Of a stretch of DNA of 64,000 nucleotides, positions 50,746 through 59,110 are shown one piece after another. The stretch's first letter is position 1. Every line of letters begins with the position of its first letter. The stretch spans positions 62,001 to 126,000 of the forward strand of contig NZ_JAJQQP010000013.1 of assembly GCF_028994805.1 (NCBI RefSeq), written 5' to 3'. Under the pieces are notes generated by a model. That model searched no databases. It worked only from the letters and a program-made list of their open reading frames with translations, and was not told the origin of the DNA. Made by a program: the position numbers and the translations under genes. Source of the DNA: Promicromonospora iranensis (lineage in GTDB: Bacteria; Actinomycetota; Actinomycetes; Actinomycetales; Cellulomonadaceae).

Positions 50746-51147
50746 CTACAGGCTCAGCCGCATCCCGAGGCTGGGCGCGACGTCGACGAAGCCGAGGCTC
50801 TCGTAGAGCCGGCGTCCCGGCGGGTCCGCGACGAGGGTCACGTACGGGTCGGCCGGCGCCTTGGCGCGGATCTCGTCGAGCAGGCGGTCCATCACCATCC
50901 GGCCGAGCCCCTGCCGCTGGAACTCGGGCAGGGTGGCGACGTCGGCGACGTGGAAGTACCAGCCGCCGTCGCCGATGATCCGGCCCATCGCGACCGCCCG
51001 GTCGGCGTCGGACCGCACGTGGCAGAAGTACCAGCTGCCGGTCAGAGCGAGCGCACCCTGCTCGGGGCTCTTGGGCGAGAGGCCGGACGACCGGCGCAGG
51101 TCGAGGTACTCGTCGAGGCTGGGCGGCTCGTCCACCAGGCGGTACAT
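50746..51147 (-). CDS. GNAT-family N-acetyltransferase
   Basis: A 133-residue compact acetyltransferase. FHVADVATLPEFQRQGLGRM is strand beta4 plus the acetyl-CoA loop (QxxGxG/A), and YVTLVADPPGRRLYESLGFV is motif B with the Tyr commonly used as acid. The small size and MYRLVDEPPSLDEYLDLRRS start resemble the YpeA/phosphinothricin-like small GNATs. It is followed by the 66-bp palindrome at 51195. Substrate unknown. Confidence 0.85.
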   Translation of the reverse strand: MYRLVDEPPSLDEYLDLRRSSGLSPKSPEQGALALTGSWYFCHVRSDADRAVAMGRIIGDGGWYFHVADVATLPEFQRQGLGRMVMDRLLDEIRAKAPADPYVTLVADPPGRRLYESLGFVDVAPSLGMRLSL

Positions 51148-51194
51148 GCCCTGATCATCACACGTCTGGTCAGCCCGGAAGGGGGCAGGGACAC

Positions 51195-51260
51195 GTGGTC
51201 GGCAGAAGGTCAGGTGGTCGGTAGCCCGGGCTACCGACCACCTGACCTTCTACCGACCAC
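51195..51260. repeat. 66-bp near-perfect palindrome, family B copy 2
   Basis: Two 33-bp arms with a single mismatch and no loop, centred on GTAGCCCGGGCTAC. GTGGTCGGTAGAAGGTCAGG in one arm matches the family B copy at 48143 at 19 of 20 bases. It lies between the 5' end of the GNAT gene and the 3' end of the CUT1 permease gene. Confidence 0.9.
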
Positions 51261-51282
51261 ACGAAAACCGGCGAACCCGGGA

Positions 51283-52173
51283 TCAGCCCTTGACCGAGCC
51301 CGACATCAGGCCGCCCACGAAGTACTTGCCCAGCACGATGTAGACCAGCAGCGTCGGCAGCGACGCGAACAGCGCACCCGCCATAGAGACGCCGTAGTTC
51401 TGCAGCAGCGCACCGTTGGCGAGGTTGTTCAGCGCCACGGTGACCGGGCCGTTCTGCGACGAGGAGAAGAAGACCGCGAACAGGAAGTCGTTCCACGCCG
51501 AGGTGAACTGCCAGATGAGGACCACGACGAAGCTCGGCACCGAGAGCGGCAGGACGATCGACCAGTAGGTGCGCAGCATGCCGGCGCCGTCGACGCGTCC
51601 GGCCTCGATGAGCTCGTGCGGCACCGTCATGTAGTAGTTCCGGAAGATGAGCGTGGTGATCGGGATGCCGTAGACCACGTGCAGCATGATCAGCGTCGGC
51701 ACGCCGGTCGGTATGCCGAGGTCGAGGATCAGCTGGTTCAGCGGGATCATCACCGCCTGGTAGGGGATGAACATCCCGAACAGGATCAGCGTGAAGACGA
51801 GGTCCGCGCCGCGGAAGCTCCACCGGGCCAGCACGAACCCGTTCAGCGAGCCGAGGAACGCGGCGATGATCGCGCTCGGCACCACCACGGCGACGCTGCG
51901 CAGGATCGCGGGTGACAGCGCGGTCCAGGCCGTGACCCAGTTGTCGAGGGTCCAGACCTCGGGCAGGGCCCAGGCGCGGCTCGGGTCGGCGTCGCCGGTG
52001 CCCTTGAAGCTGGTCACCAGGAGCACGTACACCGGGATGAGGACGACCACCAGGAAGAAGATCAGTCCCGCGTACTTCAGGGTGCGCGAGAGCGCGTACC
52101 GGTCCTTGCTCGTGGGCCGGGGTGGATCCCTCCGGACACGGGGCGCGGCGAGCTGGTCGGCGGCGGCGGTCAT
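51283..52173 (-). CDS. CUT1 sugar ABC transporter permease (MalG-like)
   Basis: A 296-residue membrane permease. SRTLKYAGLIFFLVVVLIPV is the first helix, and the EAA loop is ELIEAGRVDGAGMLRTYWSI. It ends VYIVLGKYFVGGLMSGSVKG, the usual MalG-type tail. It is the last gene of the leftward SBP-permease-permease operon; its ATG overlaps the stop of the preceding permease (ATGA). No ATPase is present in the operon. Confidence 0.92.
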   Translation of the reverse strand: MTAAADQLAAPRVRRDPPRPTSKDRYALSRTLKYAGLIFFLVVVLIPVYVLLVTSFKGTGDADPSRAWALPEVWTLDNWVTAWTALSPAILRSVAVVVPSAIIAAFLGSLNGFVLARWSFRGADLVFTLILFGMFIPYQAVMIPLNQLILDLGIPTGVPTLIMLHVVYGIPITTLIFRNYYMTVPHELIEAGRVDGAGMLRTYWSIVLPLSVPSFVVVLIWQFTSAWNDFLFAVFFSSSQNGPVTVALNNLANGALLQNYGVSMAGALFASLPTLLVYIVLGKYFVGGLMSGSVKG

Positions 52174-53072
52174 CGCTTCTCCTCGCGGTTCGTGCGGATC
52201 AGGTACGGCACGATGACGAGCGCGACGATGATCAGCAGGATCGAGCCGACGGCGGCCGCGTTCGCGTAGTCGAAGCTCGACTTGAACACGAACATGTCGA
52301 CGGCCGGGACCTTGGTCTGGTAGTTGGCCGGCTTGGAGATCGACATGATGAGGTCGAACGCCTTGAGCGACATGTGGCCGATGATGATCAGCGCCGACAG
52401 CGCGACCGGCGACAGCTGCGGGAACAGGACATGGCGGTACAGCTTCCACTCGCTGGCGCCGTCCATCCGGGCGGCCTCGCGCAGCTCGTTCGGGATACCG
52501 CGGAAACCGGCGAGGAACAGCGCCATCACGTAGCCGGACAGCTGCCAGATCGCGGGGATCGCGATGGCGATGATGCCGAACGTGACGTTGTTCCACCAGT
52601 TGTTCTGCAGGGCGTCGAGCCCGACCATCTGGAACAGGCGGTTCAGGCCGGAGGCCTGCTCGTCCTGGTTGGAGTTGAGCAGCCAGCGCCACACCACACC
52701 GGAGGCGACGAACGAGACGGCCATCGGGAAGAGGTAGACCGAGCGGAACAGCCCCTCACCCTTGACCGGCTTCTCGAGCATCCAGGCCCAGAGGAAGCCC
52801 ATGACCATGGTGCCCGCCAGGAACACGACCGTGTACAGGACGAGGTTCATCAGCGAGTGCTGGAAGTCCTCGCTGGCCAGGAGGTCGAGGTAGTTCGTGA
52901 ACCACACGAACGCGGCCGGCTCCTGCCCGGTGGCCGTGGCGGCCGTGTGGTCGTCCCGGAAGGACGTGGAGAAGTTGGCTGCGATCAGCCCGTAGACGAA
53001 GACGCCGACGAGGATCAGGGACGGCGCGAGCAGGAGGAGCGGTGGCCCGAGTCGCCGCAGTGTGTTGAGCAT
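52170..53072 (-). CDS. CUT1 sugar ABC transporter permease (MalF-like)
   Basis: A 300-residue membrane permease. RRLGPPLLLLAPSLILVGVF opens the first helix; the EAA loop is ELREAARMDGASEWKLYRHV followed by LFPQLSPVAL. WRWLLNSNQDEQASGLNRLF is typical of glucose- or disaccharide-type CUT1 systems. Partner of the permease at 51283, with which it overlaps by ATGA, and of the binding protein at 53204, from which a GC-rich hairpin separates it. Confidence 0.92.
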   Translation of the reverse strand: MLNTLRRLGPPLLLLAPSLILVGVFVYGLIAANFSTSFRDDHTAATATGQEPAAFVWFTNYLDLLASEDFQHSLMNLVLYTVVFLAGTMVMGFLWAWMLEKPVKGEGLFRSVYLFPMAVSFVASGVVWRWLLNSNQDEQASGLNRLFQMVGLDALQNNWWNNVTFGIIAIAIPAIWQLSGYVMALFLAGFRGIPNELREAARMDGASEWKLYRHVLFPQLSPVALSALIIIGHMSLKAFDLIMSISKPANYQTKVPAVDMFVFKSSFDYANAAAVGSILLIIVALVIVPYLIRTNREEKR

Positions 53073-53126
53073 GTAGGTACCCCAGATGGATGGGCGAAGA
53101 TGGATGGGCGAGATGGTGGGCGCAGC

Positions 53127-53158
53127 CGCGCGCCGTCGGGTAGGCCCGACGGCGCGCG
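53127..53158. terminator. Hairpin between binding-protein and permease genes
   Basis: Perfect arms CGCGCGCCGTCGGG / CCCGACGGCGCGCG with a four-base loop, within the 131-bp gap after the SBP stop. It is probably a partial terminator or mRNA-stabilising stem. Its position matches the family A repeat in the other CUT1 operon. Confidence 0.75.
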
Positions 53159-53203
53159 ACGTACGGCGGTGCGCGTGACGCGAGAACGGTCAGCGCCCGG
53201 GTG

Positions 53204-54490
53204 TCAGCCCTGAGCGGCGGCCGCCAGCTCGGACTGGAACCCGGCCAGGTCGGACGCACCCGTCGTGAACTTGCTCGTCGCGTCGGAGACCGCGTTGAGC
53301 GTCGCGACCGGGGTCGCCGCGCCGTGCGCCAGTGAGGACACGATCGTGTCGTTCGCGAACGACTCGATGGCGGTCTGCTGGTACTCCGAGAAGTCCGCGG
53401 GGTCGGCGTCGGTGCGGGCCGGGATGGAGCCCTTCGCCTGGTTGAACGCGACCTGGCCCTCGAGCGAGCCGACGGTCTCGAGCCATGCCTTGGCGCCGTC
53501 CGGGTGGGGGGCGCCGACCGGCAGGGTGAACGAGTCGGCCAGGAAGTCGAACGTCCCGTCGGTGCCCGGGACCGGGGCCGCCGTGAAGTCCGTGCCGAGC
53601 GCCTTGTCCTGCTCCTCGAACGCCGCGACCGCCCAGTCGCCCATGACGTTGAACGCGGCGCCGCCGTCGATCACCATCTGGGTGGCCTCGGGCCAGTCGA
53701 GCCCGTCGCGGTCGTCGTTGGTGAAGCCCATGAGGGTCTCGAAGTTCTCGAGCGCGGCGGTGACCTCGGCGCCCTCCCAGTCGGTGCTCCCGTCCCACAG
53801 CCCGTTGTACGCCTCGGCGCCCAGGCTGGCGAGCAGCACGGTCTCGAGCAGGTGCACCTGGGTCCAGGTGGTGCCCACCGACAGCGGCGTGACGCCGGCG
53901 GCGTCGAGCTTCTCGAGGTCGGCGATCCATGCGTCGAGGTCCGCGTACTCGGCCGCGGGGTCGATGTCGTTCTCCTCGAGCACCGTCGGGTTGGCCCAGA
54001 CGACGTTCGCGCGGTGGATGTTCGACGGGATGGAGTAGATCGCGCCGTCGTCGGACGAGAGCCGGTCGACCAGGTCGGCCGGGAACGCGTCGGTCAGCCC
54101 GAACTCGTCGTACAGGTCGGAGACGTCCTCGATCTGCGCGGCGTCGATGTAGTCCTGCAGCTCCATGCCGGCGTGGGCCTGGAACGTGTCCGGCGGGTCC
54201 TGCGCCTGCAGACGGGTCTGCAGCAGGTCCTTCGCCGCGGAGCCCGCACCACCGGCGACGGCGCCGTTGACGAACTCGATGTCGGGGTGCTGCTTCTCGA
54301 ACTCGCCGACCAGGGCGTCCAGGCCGGCCTTCTCGGAGCCTGCCGCCCACCAGGTGAACACCTCGACCTGGCTGCCGCCGCCCTCGCCGCCGTTGTCGCC
54401 ACCTGTGTCGCCGCCGCCGCACGCGGCCAGCGTGAGACCGAGAACAGCAGCTGTCGCCACCGTCGCGGTCATCCTCCGGTTCAAACGCAT
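53204..54490 (-). CDS. CUT1 sugar ABC transporter substrate-binding lipoprotein
   Basis: A 428-residue binding protein. The signal MRLNRRMTATVATAAVLGLT leads to lipobox LAAC at about residue 24, then a Gly-rich linker and VEVFTWWAAGSEKAGLDALV. IYSIPSNIHRANVVWANPTV, NVMGDWAVAAFEEQ and FTLPVGAPHPDGAKAWLETV resemble glucose/mannose-type binding proteins. Met at 54490 is preferred over an upstream start at 54526 because it gives a proper signal peptide. It is the first gene of the leftward operon and divergent from the ROK regulator, which may control it. Confidence 0.9.
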   Translation of the reverse strand: MRLNRRMTATVATAAVLGLTLAACGGGDTGGDNGGEGGGSQVEVFTWWAAGSEKAGLDALVGEFEKQHPDIEFVNGAVAGGAGSAAKDLLQTRLQAQDPPDTFQAHAGMELQDYIDAAQIEDVSDLYDEFGLTDAFPADLVDRLSSDDGAIYSIPSNIHRANVVWANPTVLEENDIDPAAEYADLDAWIADLEKLDAAGVTPLSVGTTWTQVHLLETVLLASLGAEAYNGLWDGSTDWEGAEVTAALENFETLMGFTNDDRDGLDWPEATQMVIDGGAAFNVMGDWAVAAFEEQDKALGTDFTAAPVPGTDGTFDFLADSFTLPVGAPHPDGAKAWLETVGSLEGQVAFNQAKGSIPARTDADPADFSEYQQTAIESFANDTIVSSLAHGAATPVATLNAVSDATSKFTTGASDLAGFQSELAAAAQG

Positions 54491-54697
54491 CTGGGGTCCC
54501 TCAACCTTCCTCGGTCGCTGGAGCACCGACCCGGGCCGACATCGTCGTGCGCGCCGAAGGTGAAGTCACTTCGCGCCAGGACCACGTCGTTCCTGTGACC
54601 GGCCGGGCGCGCCTGTACGCCCGTGAACCCGGCTCCTATCGAACGGCCAGGCATCGTTGGTGTCAAGAATTGAACGCAAGCGTCGCCCGATCGTGAC

Positions 54698-54709
54698 CTG
54701 AACGTTCAG
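54698..54709. promoter_or_regulatory. Candidate ROK operator in divergent promoter
   Basis: Perfect palindrome CTGAACGTTCAG, 53 bp before the ROK start and about 208 bp before the divergent binding-protein gene. A related half-site TTGAACG lies at 54670. Confidence 0.55.
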
Positions 54710-54761
54710 TTCCTGTATCCAAACCCGTCATACCGCCGGGAAGGCGGTTACCCTGGGCGCT

Positions 54762-55946
54762 GTGCGCGCGGATCGGGTGACCCCGGGCTCGCAGACCTCA
54801 CTGCGTGAGGCCAACCGAGCCCGGATCGTGAGCGCCGTCCAGCAGCGTGGCTCCCTCACGCAGATCGAGCTGGCCGGCGTCACAGGGCTGTCCCCGGCCA
54901 CCATCTCGAACATCGTCAAGGAGCTCACCACCGCCGGCGTGCTCCACACCGCGCAGTCCACGCGCAACGGCCGTCGCGCGCTGCAGGTCACGCTCGCCCG
55001 CAACCTCGGGCTGGTGGCCGGTATCCGGTTCGGCATGCGCTCCCTGAGCGTCGCTCTCGCCGATGCGTCCATGCGGGTCCTGGCCGAGCAGCGCATGCCA
55101 CTCGCCCCCGACCACCGCGCCGACGCCGGTCTGCAGCGCGTCGCGATGCTGATCAGAGAGATGATGGAGTCTGTGGACGCCGACCCGTCAGAGCTGCTCG
55201 CCGTCGGCGTCGGGGTGCCCGCTCCCGTCGACATCCGCACCGGCCAGGTCGTGACCGTCGGCATGATGCGCGGCTGGGACGGCGTGCACGTCGACGAGAT
55301 CCTGGGCGCCGAGCTGGACGTCCCCGTGACCGCCGACAACGACTCGACGCTCGCCGCGATCGCGGAGGCCCGGTTCGGCGCGGGCGCCGGCTACGACTCG
55401 GTCGCCTACGTCCGCGTGTCCCACGGCGTGGGCGGTGGCCTCGTCCTCGGCGGGCGGGCCGTGCACGGCCGGTCCGGGGTGGCCGGCGAGATCGGGCACG
55501 TGTCCGTCGACGAGCACGGGCCCATCTGCCGGTGCGGCAACCGCGGCTGCCTCGAGATGCTGATCGGCGCCACCAGCCTCCTGTCGATGCTCCCGCGCGA
55601 GGCAGGCCACCTCACGCTCGCGGACCTCGTGGCCCGGGCGCTCGACGGCGACGCCGGCAGCCGCCGCGTCGTGTTCGACGCCGGACGCCACCTCGGCATC
55701 GCCCTCGCCAACCTGTGCAACCTCGTGGACCCCGACGTGGTGGTCATCGGCGGCACGCTCGCCGAGGCCGGCGAGGTCCTGCTCGAGCCGCTGCGCACCT
55801 CGCTCGGCCAGCGCATCGTCGCGACCTCCCGCGGCCCGGTCGAGGTGGTCCCGTCGGCACTGGGGGCCGACGCGGGCGTCCGTGGCGCTCTGGCGGCCGC
55901 CCTGGACCAGGCGCGGATGTTCGGCACGCTCGGGGTGGGCTCATGA
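54762..55946 (+). CDS. ROK-family (XylR/NagC-type) transcriptional regulator
   Basis: A 394-residue regulator. The N-terminal winged helix contains LREANRARIVSAVQQRGSLT and ELAGVTGLSPATISNIVKEL. The ROK sugar-kinase-like domain has GVGVPAPVDIRTGQVVTVG, VTADNDSTLAAIAEARFGAG, GEIGHVSVDEHGP and the zinc motif ICRCGNRGCLEMLIGA. GTG start at 54762. It is the first gene of a five-gene operon with a CUT2 transporter and a LacI regulator, with ATGA overlap to the next gene. It probably senses the transported pentose or hexose. Confidence 0.92.
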   Translation: MRADRVTPGSQTSLREANRARIVSAVQQRGSLTQIELAGVTGLSPATISNIVKELTTAGVLHTAQSTRNGRRALQVTLARNLGLVAGIRFGMRSLSVALADASMRVLAEQRMPLAPDHRADAGLQRVAMLIREMMESVDADPSELLAVGVGVPAPVDIRTGQVVTVGMMRGWDGVHVDEILGAELDVPVTADNDSTLAAIAEARFGAGAGYDSVAYVRVSHGVGGGLVLGGRAVHGRSGVAGEIGHVSVDEHGPICRCGNRGCLEMLIGATSLLSMLPREAGHLTLADLVARALDGDAGSRRVVFDAGRHLGIALANLCNLVDPDVVVIGGTLAEAGEVLLEPLRTSLGQRIVATSRGPVEVVPSALGADAGVRGALAAALDQARMFGTLGVGS

Positions 55947-57118
55947 CCCGCCCCACCCCCCGCTCGTTGAGTGCTGGGTATTTGCGCCCTCGAAACGGTT
56001 CGAGCCCACAAATATCACGCACTCAACGGGGGGTGGGGTGGGTTGTGGGGGTTGGGCTTTTGTTTGGGTTGGGGGGGTGTTCCAGCGGGGGGGCTGGTGG
56101 CCAGGCCGCCGCCGAGGGTGCCGCACCCGAGGGGACCATCGGCCTGCTCCTGCCGGAGGCCCAGACCGCCCGCTACGAGGCGTCCGACCGCCCGACCTTC
56201 GTCTCCGTCGTGGACCGCCGCTGCCCGGGCTGCACGGTCCTGTACGCCAACGCGGGGCAGGACGCCGCCGCGCAGCTCCAGCAGGCCGAGTCGATGCTCG
56301 CACAGGGCGCCGACGTGCTCGTGCTCGACGCCGTGGACACCGTCGCCGCGGCCGGCATCGTGGTGCAGGCCGAGCGGCTGGGTGCACAGGTCATCGCCTA
56401 CGATCGGTTCGTGGACGGCGCGGACTACTACGTGTCGTACGACTACGAGTTCATCGGCTTCCTGCTGGGCTCGGCCCTGGTCGGGGCGGTCAACGAGAGG
56501 GTCGGCGACACGGCCGACGGCGAGCGGCCGGGAGTACTGCTGGTGCACGGCTCGGCGACCGAGCCCAACGCGCTCGCGATCGCGGCCGGCACCCGCCGCG
56601 CCCTCGAGGGAGAGGACATCGACGTGCTCGCCGAGCACTACACGCCTGACTGGAGCCCGGACAAGGCGACCGAGTGGACCGAGGCCATGCTCACCAGGTA
56701 CCCGGGCCAGGTCGACGGCATCCTCGCCGCCAACGACGGCATAGCGGGCGGCGCGATCGCCGCGGCGAAGGCCGCGGGCCTCGACCCCGTGCCCGTGACC
56801 ACCGGGCAGGACGGCGAGCTCGCCGCCGTGCAGCGCATCCTCGCGGGCGACCAGTACATGACCGTCTACAAGGCGACCGACCAGCAGGCCCAGACCGCCG
56901 CCGAGCTCGCGGTGCGCCTGCTGCGCGGCGAGGACCCCCGTGCGGCGGTGGTCATCAAGGGTGTGCCCACGATGCTGCTGGCGCCCCGCGCCGTGGCCGC
57001 CGCCGACGTCCAGCACGTGATCGTCGACGGGCGCGTCTACTCCACCGAGCAGATCTGCGTGCCCGCGTACGAGGCCGCGTGCGAGCGCGCGGGCCTCATC
57101 GGGCAGGAGGCGTCATGA
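55943..57118 (+). CDS. CUT2 sugar ABC transporter substrate-binding protein (XylF-like), odd N-terminus
   Basis: A ribose/xylose-type periplasmic binding protein, 391 residues if started at the ATG at 55943, which overlaps the ROK stop (ATGA). GTIGLLLPEAQTARYEASDR, LQQAESMLAQGADVLVLDAV, VIAYDRFVDGADYYVSYDYE and GILAANDGIAGGAIAAAKAA are XylF-like. The N-region is encoded by a 64-bp palindromic repeat, and the hydrophobic signal core plus lipobox (LFGLGGCSS) by a G-tract-rich, rare-codon stretch at 56028-56093. An internal GTG at 56033 or 56045 could start a signal without basic residues. The mature protein looks intact; its export signal looks recently altered. Confidence 0.85.
   Translation: MTRPTPRSLSAGYLRPRNGSSPQISRTQRGVGWVVGVGLLFGLGGCSSGGAGGQAAAEGAAPEGTIGLLLPEAQTARYEASDRPTFVSVVDRRCPGCTVLYANAGQDAAAQLQQAESMLAQGADVLVLDAVDTVAAAGIVVQAERLGAQVIAYDRFVDGADYYVSYDYEFIGFLLGSALVGAVNERVGDTADGERPGVLLVHGSATEPNALAIAAGTRRALEGEDIDVLAEHYTPDWSPDKATEWTEAMLTRYPGQVDGILAANDGIAGGAIAAAKAAGLDPVPVTTGQDGELAAVQRILAGDQYMTVYKATDQQAQTAAELAVRLLRGEDPRAAVVIKGVPTMLLAPRAVAAADVQHVIVDGRVYSTEQICVPAYEAACERAGLIGQEAS
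55964..56028. repeat. Dispersed inverted repeat, family A copy 2, with nested inner palindrome
   Basis: The outer arms (24 bp, 19 matches) begin CGTTGAGTGCTGGGTATTTG. The inner loop is itself a palindrome, CTCGAA-ACGG-TTCGAG, resembling a LacI-type operator. The first 25 bases are identical to 16873-16897. It lies at the ROK-SBP junction, inside the binding-protein frame if the upstream ATG is used. Confidence 0.85.
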
Positions 57119-57900
57119 GCGACCCGATCCTCTCCCTGCGCGGCGTGTCCAAGCGGTTCGGCGGCGTCCGCGCCCTGGTCGACGTCGACGCGGACGTCCA
57201 CGAGCACGAGGTCCTCGCCGTCGTCGGCGACAACGGCGCGGGCAAGTCCACCCTCGCGGGCGTCCTGGCCGGCGCCTACCGGCCCGACGCGGGCGAGGTG
57301 CTGCTCGACGGGCGGCCCGTGGTGCTGGGCTCGCCCGCCGCCGCCCGGGCCCTCGGCATCGCCGCCGTCTTCCAGGAGCTGGCGCTCGTGGACGACCTGG
57401 ACGTCGTCGAGAACCTGTTCCTCGGGCACGAGACGCGCCGCGGGCCCCTGCTCGACGAGGTCGCCATGGAACGCGAGGCATGGCGCCTGCTCGACCAGCT
57501 CGCCGCCAGTGTGCCCACCGTGCGCGAACCGGTCCGCGCCCTGTCCGGCGGCCAGCGCCAGGTCGTCGCGGTGGCCAGGGCGCTGCTCGGCTCGCCGCGC
57601 GTCGTCGTCCTCGACGAGCCGACGGCGTCGCTCGGCGTGCGCCAGACGGCCGAGGTGCTCAACCTGATCGTCCGGCTGCGCGAGCGTGGCCACGCCGTCG
57701 TCCTGGTCAGCCACCAGGCCGGCGACCTGCAGGCCGTCGCCGACCGCATCCTGGTGCTGCGGCTCGGCCGCGTGCACGACGTGTTCGACGGCGACGCGTC
57801 CTACGAGGACCTGCTCGCCGCCATGACCGGCGCGGTCCGGCCCGGGGCGGTCCGGCCCGGCGCCAAGCACCCGGGCCCGAACCGGGCGGTGCGCCGATGA
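57115..57900 (+). CDS. CUT2 sugar ABC transporter ATPase (single-domain, XylG-like)
   Basis: A 261-residue ATP-binding subunit. Walker A is VVGDNGAGKSTLAGVLAGAY, the Q-loop AAVFQELALVDDLDVVENLF, the signature ALSGGQRQVVAVARALLG and Walker B VVVLDEPTASLG. It has one nucleotide-binding domain, unlike the tandem RbsA/XylG type, so it must dimerise. The C-terminus is a short repeat (GAVRPGAVRPGAK). ATGA overlaps on both sides bind it into the operon. It powers the adjacent permease. Confidence 0.92.
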   Translation: MSDPILSLRGVSKRFGGVRALVDVDADVHEHEVLAVVGDNGAGKSTLAGVLAGAYRPDAGEVLLDGRPVVLGSPAAARALGIAAVFQELALVDDLDVVENLFLGHETRRGPLLDEVAMEREAWRLLDQLAASVPTVREPVRALSGGQRQVVAVARALLGSPRVVVLDEPTASLGVRQTAEVLNLIVRLRERGHAVVLVSHQAGDLQAVADRILVLRLGRVHDVFDGDASYEDLLAAMTGAVRPGAVRPGAKHPGPNRAVRR

Positions 57901-59108
57901 CCGCGCAGACGCACACCACAGGCTCCGGGCTGCCCGCGGGCGGCGCCCTGTCCGGCGCGGTCTGGCAGCGGATGCGCGGCGGCAGCAGCCTGCTGCCGAT
58001 CGTCGCGGCGCTCGTCGGCATCTGGCTGATCCTCGGCGCCGTCAACCCGGCCTTCCTCGCGCCGGAGAACCTCGTCAACCTCACGCTGCAGAGCGCGCCC
58101 GTGGGCGTCATAGCGCTCGGCGTGGTGCTCGTGCTCCTGGTGGGCGAGATCGACCTGTCCGTCGGGTCGCTGAGCGGGCTGGCCGCGGCGGTGGTCGCCG
58201 TCGGCTCCGTGACCCTCGGGTGGCCCGTGGCGCTCGCGATCGCCGTCGCCCTGGCCTGCGGCGCGGTGGTGGGGCTGGCGTACGGTGCGCTCTCGACCCG
58301 GCTCGGGCTGCCCAGCTTCGTGTTCACGCTGGCCGGTCTGCTGTTCCTCGCCGGGGTACAGCTGCGGGTGCTCGGCCCGCTCGGCTCGATCAACCTGCCG
58401 TTCGAGTCGTGGTTCGTCCGCTCGGTGCAGCAGGGGTTCCTGCCCGCGGGGGTCGCGTGGGCGCTCGTGGGCGGGACGGTCGTGGCCTCTGCCGTGCTCC
58501 AGGTCGTCGCCCGGGCCCGACGGCGGCGCGCGGACCTCGCCTGCGCGAGCCTGCCGCAGATCGTCGTGCGCACCGCCGTCCTGGCGGCGGTGCTGTCCGG
58601 GATCGTGGCCTACCTGTACCTGGGAAGCGCGCGCGGGCTCGGCTGGTCGGTGGTGCTCTTCGCGCTGCTGGTCGTGATCACCGACGTCCTGCTGCGCCGC
58701 ACCCGGTGGGGCCGGTCGGTGCGGGCGGTCGGCGGCGACCGGCGCGCCGCGATGCTCGCCGGCGTGCCGGTACGGCGCACGGTGGTCCTGTGCTTCGTCG
58801 TCTGCTCGACCCTCGCCGCGCTCGGCGGGGTGCTCGCCGCCGGCCGGCTGGGCGCCGCCAACCAGGGGACCGGGGGCGCCGACACCTACCTCGTGGCGAT
58901 CGCCGCGGCGGTCATCGGCGGCACCAGCCTGTTCGGCGGGCGCGGCAGCGCCTGGTCCGCGGTGCTCGGCGTGCTCGTCATCCAGTCCATCGCCAACGGG
59001 CTCACGCTGATGAACGTGGACCAGGCCGCGCGCTACATGGTCACCGGGGCCGTGCTGCTGCTGGCGATCATCATCGACATGCTGCTGCGCAAGCGCCGGG
59101 AGGCCTGA
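57897..59108 (+). CDS. CUT2 sugar ABC transporter permease (XylH-like)
   Basis: A 403-residue membrane permease with about ten helices. LVLLVGEIDLSVGSLSGLAA is the CUT2 hallmark, followed by GLPSFVFTLAGLLFLAGVQL, LRRTRWGRSVRAVGGDRRAA (ATPase-contact loop) and VAIAAAVIGGTSLFGGRGSA. A large mid-protein loop resembles xylose-type XylH rather than RbsC. ATG overlaps the ATPase stop (ATGA). The LacI gene starts two bases after its stop. Confidence 0.92.
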   Translation: MTAQTHTTGSGLPAGGALSGAVWQRMRGGSSLLPIVAALVGIWLILGAVNPAFLAPENLVNLTLQSAPVGVIALGVVLVLLVGEIDLSVGSLSGLAAAVVAVGSVTLGWPVALAIAVALACGAVVGLAYGALSTRLGLPSFVFTLAGLLFLAGVQLRVLGPLGSINLPFESWFVRSVQQGFLPAGVAWALVGGTVVASAVLQVVARARRRRADLACASLPQIVVRTAVLAAVLSGIVAYLYLGSARGLGWSVVLFALLVVITDVLLRRTRWGRSVRAVGGDRRAAMLAGVPVRRTVVLCFVVCSTLAALGGVLAAGRLGAANQGTGGADTYLVAIAAAVIGGTSLFGGRGSAWSAVLGVLVIQSIANGLTLMNVDQAARYMVTGAVLLLAIIIDMLLRKRREA

Positions 59109-59110
59109 CC

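Noticed and set aside
50523-50978. Gene in the gap before the GNAT
   Set aside because: The open frames across the 12-bp repeats give low-complexity, unrecognised protein and run through the real antisense GNAT gene.
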